Source: Parapedobacter tibetensis (GTDB lineage: Bacteria > Bacteroidota > Bacteroidia > Sphingobacteriales > Sphingobacteriaceae). Taken from it: 64,000 nucleotides of DNA. The DNA lies in contig NZ_JAMXBE010000001.1 of the NCBI RefSeq assembly GCF_024704835.1, positions 372,001 to 436,000 on the forward strand, in the 5' to 3' direction. Positions 43,687 through 52,597 of this stretch are shown piece after piece (within the stretch, counting starts at the first letter, position 1; each line of letters begins with the position of its first letter). The notes beneath the pieces were generated by a model. The model did no database searches. It saw nothing but the letters and a program-made list of their open reading frames with translations, and was not told the DNA's origin. A program made the translations under genes and the position numbers.

Positions 43687-44646
43687 TTAAGGTATGTAAG
43701 TCCCGCTATGCGTCAACCCATCTTTACGCATGGCCTCAATGATTAAACAATTATATACAAAATCCCAACTAGAAGTTACTTCGGAATTTTGATTTAGGCC
43801 ATAAGGCCACCAATGGTGGCTATCCCCGCTTAATATAGCGGCATCATCATTGGTAATGCGCTTCAACACTGCGTTGGCGTTAACCGGTTGATACTTCCCC
43901 GCTGAAATGGCCGTATTCCACCACCAACTGGTGGTGCCTGTGCCAAAGGTATGGTTCATCTCATGCAGCATGGTTCGCAGGTTTTGGAAACCGGCATTGG
44001 CGCCGAACCGCATCCAGCCTTCGTTGTTGGCATCGGCGGTCGGTACATTGGGGTCATAGTTGACCCATACATGCTTGGTAGCTGAGGTGTAATTGTTGGC
44101 ATACCATACGGCACTATCGATGGCTATTTGCAATCGTGCATAGGCCTCCAGCTGCGCCGGTGTGGGATTAGCTGCCTGATTAAAGGTATAGGTCACATTT
44201 CCTTGACCGATAGTGCGAAACGGGATGTTATCGCTGTAGCTCACCCCGGCAGCGTCGATGGCATAGGCCCGGATGTAATAGTCGGTTCGTTCGGAAAGTC
44301 CGGTGATGTTACACCTATATTTGCCCATACCGGCCTGGCCATGTGTTATTTTTGGCCCGTCAACGGTCGGATCAGGTGCTTGCCCCCAACAGATGCCCCG
44401 CTCGGTAATGCTACCCCCACCATTGCCGGTAATCTCCACATCATACGAAGCCCGGGATGATCCAATGATGAATACAGGCTGGGTATCGAAAATGACCGAC
44501 TGCATCGCCTCGGTTGTGAGGGTTGCGGCATTAAGGTGCGTTGTATCCACTAGCTCCGTGCTGTCTTGCTTGCTGCACGAAGCCAGGGAGAACGCGCCCA
44601 ATAACAGGGCTCCAGCAATGGATTGATACTTCTTTTTTCTGTTCAT
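43687..44646 (-). CDS. Lipoprotein with Ig-like domain and HExxH metallopeptidase-like domain
   Basis: 319 residues; lipobox LLGAFSLASC with Cys 24. Residues about 45-145 look like a fibronectin/Ig-type domain common in Bacteroidota surface lipoproteins (ITERGICWGQAPDPTVDGPK, then YYIRAYAIDAAGVSYSDNI). Residues about 150-319 carry LRTMLHEMNHTFGTG, with the zinc motif HEMNH at 228-232; the third ligand is not obvious. Trp-rich SWWWN and HHWWPYG could form a carbohydrate- or peptide-binding face. It lies between the surface glycan-binding-type lipoprotein and the GH16 enzyme, so it should act at the cell surface. Whether it is a protease is unproven. Confidence 0.75.
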   Translation of the reverse strand: MNRKKKYQSIAGALLLGAFSLASCSKQDSTELVDTTHLNAATLTTEAMQSVIFDTQPVFIIGSSRASYDVEITGNGGGSITERGICWGQAPDPTVDGPKITHGQAGMGKYRCNITGLSERTDYYIRAYAIDAAGVSYSDNIPFRTIGQGNVTYTFNQAANPTPAQLEAYARLQIAIDSAVWYANNYTSATKHVWVNYDPNVPTADANNEGWMRFGANAGFQNLRTMLHEMNHTFGTGTTSWWWNTAISAGKYQPVNANAVLKRITNDDAAILSGDSHHWWPYGLNQNSEVTSSWDFVYNCLIIEAMRKDGLTHSGTYIP

Positions 44647-44690
44647 GTTACATAGGGTTAAATGTTATTTAAAAAATTGATTAAATGACT

Positions 44691-45932
44691 TTACTCAAGT
44701 TCCTCCCGCGAGTAAGCGATCCCCCGTACGTTGAAAAATTGATCGGCATCACTAGCATAATTGCATACAAACCCAACAGACACCTGCTTCGTTTCTGTTA
44801 TTGTGAACTCGAAACGCCTGATGCGGTACTGTGAGGGTTCCACAAAATTCAGCTCTTCAAAAGCAATGGATTCCGCAGGCACCTCCGCGGCATTAGGCAA
44901 GGTATCCCCTTCAGCTGCCAAGAAATACACCACGTTATTGGCAGGATTAGCCACGTCGCCGGCATTCCGGTTAAACTCGATATCGAAAATATATTTACCA
45001 GGAGGCAAAATTACCGTTTGATAGATTTTGCCATTGTGGATCTGCGGCGTACCCCAACCCGCCTCGAAAGAAAGGACCCCCGTGCCGGTATTGGTGTCGT
45101 GTCCGCCGTATCCATTGACGTTCTTTGCCGCATCATTGGTTATCCAGTCGGATAGGATACCCCAGCGACCGCTATTGGATGAACGCTGAAAAGGATACCC
45201 CAGGTTGCGAAAGAAATTGATATTGGGGCGCACTGTGGCGTATTCGGTATAAAACGTATCGATACATAGCGTATCGGGCAGAAACCAGCTCCGGTGTTTA
45301 AAGGGCGTCCCTATCTTGTAATCTGTGGTCAAGACGCTATCCCTGGAAATAGGCAATATAACGGTTTGTTCGGCATTATCCACGTCTGTATAGACCAACT
45401 CGGTGGCAAACACGCCACTGGTCAAGTCCATTTTGCCATATATGACCGAAAATACGGTATCCCAAGCAGTTAGCAAATGCTGGTTGATTGGCCGGTTGTA
45501 TAGAGATGCTTGATAACGTTCCCCATATACCGTTCCAATCCTATTCACGGTAATCGATTTGTTGCCTTCGCGATCATAGGTCACGACTTCGAAATTGTGG
45601 ACGTTTTCTTCTATGTTTTCAATCAACACCCGCAGCGTATCGATGTTTCCTGACCGGGTAATCGGTACAGATATCGAGTCATTCCGGCTGTTCCAAAAGA
45701 TACGGCATTCGATTATTTTAGGGTCGGCGGACAACAAACCCTCCACTAGCACTCGGTTCTTGCCGGAATAGATTTTCAGCGAATCCACTTTGCCGGTATA
45801 GGAAACCTCTCCCTCTACCGTGTACTTCTTGTAATCATCCATTTTGGAGCAGGCTAGGAATCCGCCTGCTGCCATTGCCACCAGAATCGCCCAAACTGGA
45901 GCTATCCTTGTGATCAGTTTATATAAGTTCAT
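44691..45932 (-). CDS. DUF4998-type surface lipoprotein of the beta-glucan locus
   Basis: 413 residues from the ATG at 45932, whose signal (AILVAMAAGGFLAC) has a lipobox Cys at about 28; an in-frame ATG at 45959 is the alternative. The N-terminal half (about 35-230, VEGEVSYTGKVDSLKIYSGK, then VRVLIEN-like IDTLRVLIENIEENVHNFEV) matches DUF4998. The C-terminal part (about 250-410) is a jelly-roll-like domain with GWGTPQIHNGKIYQTVILPP and FEFTITETKQVSVGFVCNYA. Such proteins accompany SusC/SusD and bind glycan at the surface. It is 31 bases from the preceding gene. Confidence 0.8.
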   Translation of the reverse strand: MNLYKLITRIAPVWAILVAMAAGGFLACSKMDDYKKYTVEGEVSYTGKVDSLKIYSGKNRVLVEGLLSADPKIIECRIFWNSRNDSISVPITRSGNIDTLRVLIENIEENVHNFEVVTYDREGNKSITVNRIGTVYGERYQASLYNRPINQHLLTAWDTVFSVIYGKMDLTSGVFATELVYTDVDNAEQTVILPISRDSVLTTDYKIGTPFKHRSWFLPDTLCIDTFYTEYATVRPNINFFRNLGYPFQRSSNSGRWGILSDWITNDAAKNVNGYGGHDTNTGTGVLSFEAGWGTPQIHNGKIYQTVILPPGKYIFDIEFNRNAGDVANPANNVVYFLAAEGDTLPNAAEVPAESIAFEELNFVEPSQYRIRRFEFTITETKQVSVGFVCNYASDADQFFNVRGIAYSREELE

Positions 45933-45963
45933 AGTCTCTTGCTTAAATAAATCCATCATCTAA

Positions 45964-47169
45964 TTATCTAGGGTCGCCATAGACCTGAATCTCCGAGATG
46001 GCCATATAGGTGGTACCACCCCAGTTTCTGGTGCTCCGAACACGTAGGTACCGCACTTTAGGCGCATCAACATCAAACTCCCAACTGAGACCGGCATTGG
46101 CTGTCTGGTAATCTTCGTCGTTCTGTATTCCAAAAGGCAACCCCGAGGGTTTGACGGCATTGTAACGACCCAATAGATGCCAGTTATTAAAGCTACCGTC
46201 GGTGGGTGGGTCATTCGATCCCCATATTTCGAACTCCTTGAGATTACCGAGATAGTAATACGTCCGACCATAACCTCCACTACTATAATATTCGGGATAA
46301 TCCCAAACAACAATGCGACTAAGCTTGGCCAATTGCCCTACATCAAAAGTAATGACGTGGGGTCCGGGATGGGCATTCTGCGTCATGTATAGACCAGACC
46401 AGTTGATAAATTCGCCATCCCACATACCTGTCATCGCGGTGGAGGGATGGTGCGGTGCATCACCGGGGAGGTTTCTTCCTGCATAGCCCGACTTCGGAAT
46501 GGTGGTCTCATACAACGGCTTGATGTTGGTATATAACGTATCGGTATAATTGAGCCAGCGATCACGCACGACAAAGGCAAATGGCCGATCTAACGTATCC
46601 ATACCGCGGATGGTGTGGGCAATGGAATCTGTAGCCGTGTAGACGCTATTCTGATGGATTTCCCATTCGTCATATTCATTTTTTCCCATCACCAAAATCG
46701 CGACATCCTCGCGTGTCGGATTATCGGCATCCACGCGTATGCCGCCAAACGCGGGGCGCGTACTAACGCTCCGGAAAATTTCCCAAATGGGAGACTCCTG
46801 CGGCCTGATGGTCACTGTTATTGGTGCGGAAGCCACCTCACTCCGGTTCACGGCATACAAGGTGACCTCGTGCTCAGCTTCATCGGAAAAGCCTTCCACC
46901 AGTAGCGAACTGTTGTAATAGGATGCTCTGACCTCCATTTCCCTGCCTGTGGCGAGGGTGTAGGTGGCCTTCACATAGAGCAGATCCTGCTGGCCGGGCA
47001 ACGTGTAGGATATGCGGGCTTTTCCCGGCAGGTTTTCTATGTGGACGTTGCTCACTGCATCCGGTGCCTCGGTATTGTGTTCCAAGGGTTGTCGCAGCCC
47101 GTCTTCCGCGCAGGAAACGAGGAGCATGGTGGCAACCGTTATAAAAAATATGTAGCTATATGTCTTCAT
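45964..47169 (-). CDS. DUF4959/DUF5126/DUF5000-type surface lipoprotein (discoidin-like C-terminus)
   Basis: 401 residues from the ATG at 47169 (KTYSYIFFITVATMLLVSC, lipobox Cys about 20); an ATG two codons ahead is equally possible. Domain order: DUF4959-like Ig domain (about 30-120, AVSNVHIENLPGKARISYTL), DUF5126-like Ig domain (about 125-225, RPAFGGIRVDADNPTREDVA) and a C-terminal discoidin-like DUF5000 domain (about 240-400, HVITFDVGQLAKLSRIVVWD, then VRYLRVRSTRNWGGTTYMAI). It replaces SusE/SusF in many loci and probably holds polysaccharide at the surface for the GH16 enzyme. Confidence 0.85.
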   Translation of the reverse strand: MKTYSYIFFITVATMLLVSCAEDGLRQPLEHNTEAPDAVSNVHIENLPGKARISYTLPGQQDLLYVKATYTLATGREMEVRASYYNSSLLVEGFSDEAEHEVTLYAVNRSEVASAPITVTIRPQESPIWEIFRSVSTRPAFGGIRVDADNPTREDVAILVMGKNEYDEWEIHQNSVYTATDSIAHTIRGMDTLDRPFAFVVRDRWLNYTDTLYTNIKPLYETTIPKSGYAGRNLPGDAPHHPSTAMTGMWDGEFINWSGLYMTQNAHPGPHVITFDVGQLAKLSRIVVWDYPEYYSSGGYGRTYYYLGNLKEFEIWGSNDPPTDGSFNNWHLLGRYNAVKPSGLPFGIQNDEDYQTANAGLSWEFDVDAPKVRYLRVRSTRNWGGTTYMAISEIQVYGDPR

Positions 47170-47199
47170 GATCATATCATTATGTAAACTATTAATCGA

Positions 47200-49116
47200 T
47201 TACCATCCCGGTGCTTGTACCAGATTCTGGTTCTGTATAACCGCGTTCTCGGACAATGGCCAGAAATAATCACGTGGAGCAACAAACTGCTGCTGGTATA
47301 CTGTGCTGATTTGGTAGTACGACACCGCATTTTCGCCCAGCATATTCCAACCTGTAATAGGCGCATTCAGGTAGGCTGCGGCTTTTTTCCAACGGCGCAA
47401 GTCCCAAAACCGATGCCCTTCAAAAGCCAGCTCGATAAGCCGCTCCTGGTGGATAATTTCGCGAAAGCCATCTTTTGTCGCAAATTTGGATGGGTTATTG
47501 GAGAAATTCATCCACGACTCCTTCACTCCTTCCAAACCGGCCCGGGCGCGTACTTTATCGAGGTAAACAAATGCCTCGGCATTGTCCGGCCCATTTAACT
47601 CATTAAGGGCTTCTGCATACATCAGGTAGAGGTCGGCCAAGCGCACCTGTGGCCAAGCATAGGCTTTGTAGGTAGCTCCAGAGGAGCTCATCGTTTGGTT
47701 CCAATCGATTAGTTTCTTGATGAAATATCCGGTTACATTATGGTGGAATGCATGGGTACTGCCTGCATAGTCGATCCGTTTACTCCGTACCACAAACGTA
47801 TTTTCGTCCGAATTGCCGGGACTGTCGTATTTATACCATACCGCCCCGTCAAAAGCCAGGCTGGAATAGAAACGCGGCTCCCGATCAAAATGCAGGCGCG
47901 AAGTCTGGAAACCCTCGGCGATATAGAAACGTTCCTCATAGGTGGCAGTGCGCAACTCCGTGTCATCCAAGAAGCTCATCGTCTTATCTTCATTGATAGG
48001 TACGCCATTACGCGTGTAGAATTGCCGAGCAATCTTCAATGGAGGGGATAATATCTTTCGGGCATTGTTGTGGTTATGATCAGCGGCCAGTGGAGGCATG
48101 GCTTGGAGCTGTAAGTCGACCGTTGTGCTGTTCGAATTGGCCCAGATTTGCTCGGGGTTCCATCGCTCGCATATCGCTTGGCGAAGGCCAAGCTCAATCA
48201 TGGTCGTATCCGAAAGGCCAAATGAGGTCGTAGGCATAAAAAAGAGTGCATGTCCAGCCTGTTCTGCAACATCAATTGCCGCCTTGGCTGCTTGCGCTGC
48301 GTGTTCCCATTTGGCCTCATCATACGTAGGGTTAAACAGCTGCTCCCCATCCTTGTTGCGGAAGTTGGCATAATCGGTATTGCCATTGAAAAGCGGGCTG
48401 GCCGCCATCAATAACAATTTGGCCTTTATGGCCAATGCCGTAGGCCGGGTAATCCGCCCCATTTCCGTGGTCCGGTCAGCGATTTGAACTGGCAACTTTT
48501 CCGCAGCAACATCCAACAGGTCTGCGATATAATCCACACATTCATCCACCGGATCGCGCGGCACAGCGATTTCCTCTTTATTGGCATCAATGCCTAGGTT
48601 TTCACGGATAAGCGGGATCGGCCCATACATTCGCAGTAGGTAATAATGGAAATAGGCTTTAAGAAATTCAGCCTCGCCCAACCAACGCCTGCGCTCAGTG
48701 TCCTGCATGTCGCGCACTTTAGTCGGATCGCTTACGTTTTCCAAAAATATATTGCAGTGCCTGATACCTTGGTACATTCGCGTCCAAGATCCCATAAAAG
48801 GGTTTGTGACCTGCTGGCTACCCCGGGCGATATCAAAGCCTAGGTTAATTAGGCTGGTTCGGTAGGGTATCCAGATCTCATCGCCAGCCAACATGCCGAT
48901 ATTGCTGTTGGTCCCTTGCACACTTCCATCCGCGGGCAAATAAGAATACAGGGTAAAGAGGTATTTCTCTGCCTCATTGCGTAGCCTGAAGGCATGCTCA
49001 ATCGTGGATACATTATCGGGCACCACATCTAAATAGCTATCACAGGATTGCCCGGCAAACATCGCCAATGCGATAAACACGGCCGCAGCTTTCCTTGTTA
49101 TCTTTTGTTTCATCAT
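47200..49116 (-). CDS. SusD-family lipoprotein of the beta-glucan locus
   Basis: 638 residues from ATG 49116, chosen because GGAG lies 8-10 bases ahead and the lipobox (AAVFIALAMFAGQSC) then falls at the N-terminus; the longer frame to 49155 overlaps the SusC stop. Large SusD with WLGEAEFLKAYFHYYLLRMY, VRLADLYLMYAEALNELNGP and ELAFEGHRFWDLRRWKKAAA near the C-terminus. It is 39 bases downstream of SusC. The ligand is inferred from the GH16 as beta-glucan oligosaccharide. Confidence 0.94.
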   Translation of the reverse strand: MMKQKITRKAAAVFIALAMFAGQSCDSYLDVVPDNVSTIEHAFRLRNEAEKYLFTLYSYLPADGSVQGTNSNIGMLAGDEIWIPYRTSLINLGFDIARGSQQVTNPFMGSWTRMYQGIRHCNIFLENVSDPTKVRDMQDTERRRWLGEAEFLKAYFHYYLLRMYGPIPLIRENLGIDANKEEIAVPRDPVDECVDYIADLLDVAAEKLPVQIADRTTEMGRITRPTALAIKAKLLLMAASPLFNGNTDYANFRNKDGEQLFNPTYDEAKWEHAAQAAKAAIDVAEQAGHALFFMPTTSFGLSDTTMIELGLRQAICERWNPEQIWANSNSTTVDLQLQAMPPLAADHNHNNARKILSPPLKIARQFYTRNGVPINEDKTMSFLDDTELRTATYEERFYIAEGFQTSRLHFDREPRFYSSLAFDGAVWYKYDSPGNSDENTFVVRSKRIDYAGSTHAFHHNVTGYFIKKLIDWNQTMSSSGATYKAYAWPQVRLADLYLMYAEALNELNGPDNAEAFVYLDKVRARAGLEGVKESWMNFSNNPSKFATKDGFREIIHQERLIELAFEGHRFWDLRRWKKAAAYLNAPITGWNMLGENAVSYYQISTVYQQQFVAPRDYFWPLSENAVIQNQNLVQAPGW

Positions 49117-49154
49117 CTTCGATTCTCCTTTATTTGTTTGAATCATCTGCTCCA

Positions 49155-52100
49155 TTATAAATCTACCCGTACGCCCATGTTGTACACCGACTGTACGGGA
49201 TATCCAATCCCTCTATCACCCATTTCCGGATCCCACATCTTAAATTTACTCCATACCCACAGGTTGGATCCACTCAGATACACCCGCAGCCTGCCCAATC
49301 CCCAGCGGGAAGCGGTTTTCGTAGGGATATTGTATCCTATCTCGACATTTTTCAGCCGCAGGAACGCTCCATCACGCATCCACCAGGTGGAGGTTAGGTA
49401 GTTATTTTCGATAAATCGATCGCTCAACCTCGGCCAAAAGGCATAAATATCCCGGTTCTCCTCGGACCAATGGCTATTGGCCACTACATCCAGTAAACCG
49501 TTTTGCGCCCTTCCATTGATGACAAAAGGCGAAATATTATCTGGCCTGATAAAGAATGAAGAACGGGCCGATCCCTGAAAAAATACACTGATGTCAAAGT
49601 CCTTGTAGCCTACTGTACCGCCAAAACCATAAGTGATTTCAGGTGTGGTAGGATACCCTAGGGCAACCATATCATTGGTAGTGATCACCCCATCGCCATT
49701 CATATCGCGGTATTTGATATCCCCACCCATATATTCTCCGAATTGCTGGGGAGCATTGGCCACCTCGATATCGTCCACAAACAAGCGCTCCGCAATAAGG
49801 CCGAAGACCTGCTTGACTGGATAACCTCTACGATAGAGATAGGACATGTGCTCTGGATAGTCGAGTTCATCTTTCTTAAGCATCTTACTGGTGGCATATG
49901 TAAAAGTGCCCCGCAGGGTGGTCCACCAATTGCTGGAAAAACTGTTGTTGTAATTGATGGAGGCATCCACCCCCCGGCTTTCGGCCTCGCCCGTATTGGC
50001 TTGGGGTATAGCCATTAGCCCCATGGTGGAGCTGATCTCCGAGCGCCATTCCAAGATGTTGTACCTCCGCTGCCGGAAGGCATCCACAATCAGCTCGGTC
50101 GATCTATTGAATAATGTCAAATCCATACCCAGGTTAATCTGCTCGGATTTTTCCCAGGTAATCAAAGGATTGGCATAGCGCGAGATGGATACCCCCGGAC
50201 GGCCATAGCGAAACTCTTCACCAAATACTGCTCCATAGCCGCCATCATTGAGATTCACATTGGACAGGTAGAAAAAGCGGTCAGACCGCTCTCCAATCTG
50301 GTCGTTGCCCACCCAGCCAAAGGTAGCCCGTAGCTTGAAATCGTCAATGACATTACGTAGGGGCTCAAAATATTTTTCATTGGATATCCGGTAAGCTAAG
50401 CCAAACGATGGAAAAAAACCAAAACGGTAGCCACTGGCAAAACGCTCGGAACCGTTGTACCCAAAATTGGCCTCGACTAGGTAGCGATCGTCATATCCAT
50501 AGGTGAAACGACCGGAAATCCCTTGGTTGCGCTGCTCCAGGGAAGATTGTACGCTCCCTGCATTGCCTGTTTGATAGCTTGAGAGGATGGTAATCAGCAT
50601 ACCCGATACATCATGCTTGTCGCCGAACCGCCGGGCATAATTGACGGCGGCCTCCATGTACAGCCGCGAATCCAGGTTCTTGTCGCCCTCACCGTAATTG
50701 AGATACTCCGACCCAGTAGCGCCTATGGAATTGGTACCGCCATCATTCAGTACCCGCAACTCTATTTCGTCGGATACCGGATTTCGAAAAGCCGAATAAT
50801 AGAAGGGGTTATATTGCCGCACCACATTGAAATAGGAATATCGTTTCAGGTAACCCATGGCCCTAGCCGACAGCCCTTCCGTGAGGAAACCCAAGTCCTG
50901 CTTGATTTCCAGTTGGGGTTGTAGCGTGGAGGTCTTGTATACTTCGTACCCCCGCACCATTTCGGCATAGGGGTTGGACAGCAAGGTGGTACTACCATAA
51001 CCGGTGATTGCCCCGCCAAAAAGTGGGTGCTCCGTATAAGGCGAAAAAGACGCCGGATAAACGGCTGGGAACATGACCGGATTGGACCATATCGCCCGCT
51101 CGAAAATATGCCTTCCCCCATGGATGCGGTTTCCGTCGTTGTCGTAACTTCCCACCGGTCCGCTGTAGTCGTCAAACTGTCCATACACCTTGATGCTGGC
51201 TTCCGTTGTACTGGTGAGTGTGAGATCGATGTTGGTACGGATGGAATAATTAAGCAACTTGATGTTGTTGTTAAAATTGTTCAGTCCATCTACCTTGAGT
51301 ACGCCATTATCTACATTATAGGTGCCGGCAACGTAATACCGCGCCCGTTCCCCTCCTCCACTCGCACTGAGGTTGTAGCCCTGGTTGTATGTGTAATCCT
51401 TGATGAGCTGGTCAATCCAATTGTTGCTTGGATACAACAACGGATTATCGCCCATCGCGGTACGATCAATCTTAGTCTGCGTATAAGGCAACAGCGCATG
51501 CGGATTACGGGTCAAGGCGGCTTCGTTAGCCAAGTTCATGTACGTGATGTTGTCGGCAAATTTAAAATTACGGGTATTGGATGATACTCGGTTTTCGGCC
51601 CGGAAGCTAAACTTGGTTTTGCCTGCGGCACCTGATTTGGTGGTCACGAGAATGACCCCATTGGCTCCCCGCGCCCCATAGACCGCAGCGGCCGTGGCAT
51701 CTTTCAACACGGAAAAAGCTGCAATGTCATCGGGCTGCAAGCGGGCCAGATCTGTAGGTGACGATTCGATGCCATCCATCAGGATCAATGGATCGACTTT
51801 ACCCGCCCCGAACGAGCCGAGGCCTCGAATAAAAAATTCGGCGTTATCCGCTCCCGGCTCACCGCTTTGTTGGTAAGCTATCATCCCAGATATCCGCCCG
51901 GCCATCATGGTGGTCAGGTTGCTGGTTGGCCCTTTTAGTTCACCGGGGTTGACGGAGGTGATGGAGCTCACTAGACTGGCCTTGCGCTGGGTACCAAAGC
52001 CCACCACCACGGTCTCATCCAACATACCAGCTTCCGTGCTTAATTCTACGTTAACCGTATAAACCCCATCGGCATTGGGTCGGCGGCCCGATAATGTAAT

Positions 52101-52355
52101 CTCCTGAGGCGTATAGCCTACCGAACTAAAGGTAATCACGGCATTTTGCGACGCATTCAATCGGTACTGTCCTTCTGCATCGGTCATCACTTGTGCGCCG
52201 CCGCGTACCGATACCGTGACACCGGGGATGGGGCCTTGCTCATCCCTGACTACGCCTTCTACGCGGGTGTCTTGCGCCCAAGCCTGATACATCAGGCAAA
52301 ATGACAGCAAGCATAGTATTGCCCCGCTTCGAAGAAATGTAAAGTTTCTTGTCAT
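49155..52355 (-). CDS. SusC-family TonB-dependent transporter of the beta-glucan locus (no STN)
   Basis: 1066 residues. Signal peptide to WAQ (about 28), then directly the carboxypeptidase-D-like domain (GVVRDEQGPIPGVTVSVRGG), the signature LDETVVVGFGTQRKASLVSS, the plug (YGARGANGVILVTTKSG) and a barrel ending GVRVDL. There is no STN domain, which fits control by a hybrid two-component system (the next gene upstream) rather than by FecI/FecR. It imports the oligosaccharide caught by SusD. Confidence 0.94.
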   Translation of the reverse strand: MTRNFTFLRSGAILCLLSFCLMYQAWAQDTRVEGVVRDEQGPIPGVTVSVRGGAQVMTDAEGQYRLNASQNAVITFSSVGYTPQEITLSGRRPNADGVYTVNVELSTEAGMLDETVVVGFGTQRKASLVSSITSVNPGELKGPTSNLTTMMAGRISGMIAYQQSGEPGADNAEFFIRGLGSFGAGKVDPLILMDGIESSPTDLARLQPDDIAAFSVLKDATAAAVYGARGANGVILVTTKSGAAGKTKFSFRAENRVSSNTRNFKFADNITYMNLANEAALTRNPHALLPYTQTKIDRTAMGDNPLLYPSNNWIDQLIKDYTYNQGYNLSASGGGERARYYVAGTYNVDNGVLKVDGLNNFNNNIKLLNYSIRTNIDLTLTSTTEASIKVYGQFDDYSGPVGSYDNDGNRIHGGRHIFERAIWSNPVMFPAVYPASFSPYTEHPLFGGAITGYGSTTLLSNPYAEMVRGYEVYKTSTLQPQLEIKQDLGFLTEGLSARAMGYLKRYSYFNVVRQYNPFYYSAFRNPVSDEIELRVLNDGGTNSIGATGSEYLNYGEGDKNLDSRLYMEAAVNYARRFGDKHDVSGMLITILSSYQTGNAGSVQSSLEQRNQGISGRFTYGYDDRYLVEANFGYNGSERFASGYRFGFFPSFGLAYRISNEKYFEPLRNVIDDFKLRATFGWVGNDQIGERSDRFFYLSNVNLNDGGYGAVFGEEFRYGRPGVSISRYANPLITWEKSEQINLGMDLTLFNRSTELIVDAFRQRRYNILEWRSEISSTMGLMAIPQANTGEAESRGVDASINYNNSFSSNWWTTLRGTFTYATSKMLKKDELDYPEHMSYLYRRGYPVKQVFGLIAERLFVDDIEVANAPQQFGEYMGGDIKYRDMNGDGVITTNDMVALGYPTTPEITYGFGGTVGYKDFDISVFFQGSARSSFFIRPDNISPFVINGRAQNGLLDVVANSHWSEENRDIYAFWPRLSDRFIENNYLTSTWWMRDGAFLRLKNVEIGYNIPTKTASRWGLGRLRVYLSGSNLWVWSKFKMWDPEMGDRGIGYPVQSVYNMGVRVDL

Positions 52356-52597
52356 AGTAAAGTTTGTTGCTTTAAGTTATTAATTGAGTTGGTTAATAAT
52401 TCAGGTTATTAAAACCGTTGCGTCACTGGTTGCTTATCCTACTCTATCGGCTTATGCTAAGAAAGGTGTAGTTACGGCTTATGGTTAAGCACCATGATTC
52501 ACGGTACAATTATCGCTACTTGTATGGTAACCCATGAGGGGGATATTCATCCAATGAAAGGGTGAAATTGGTCGTATGGGGTATTCTAGGATATATC

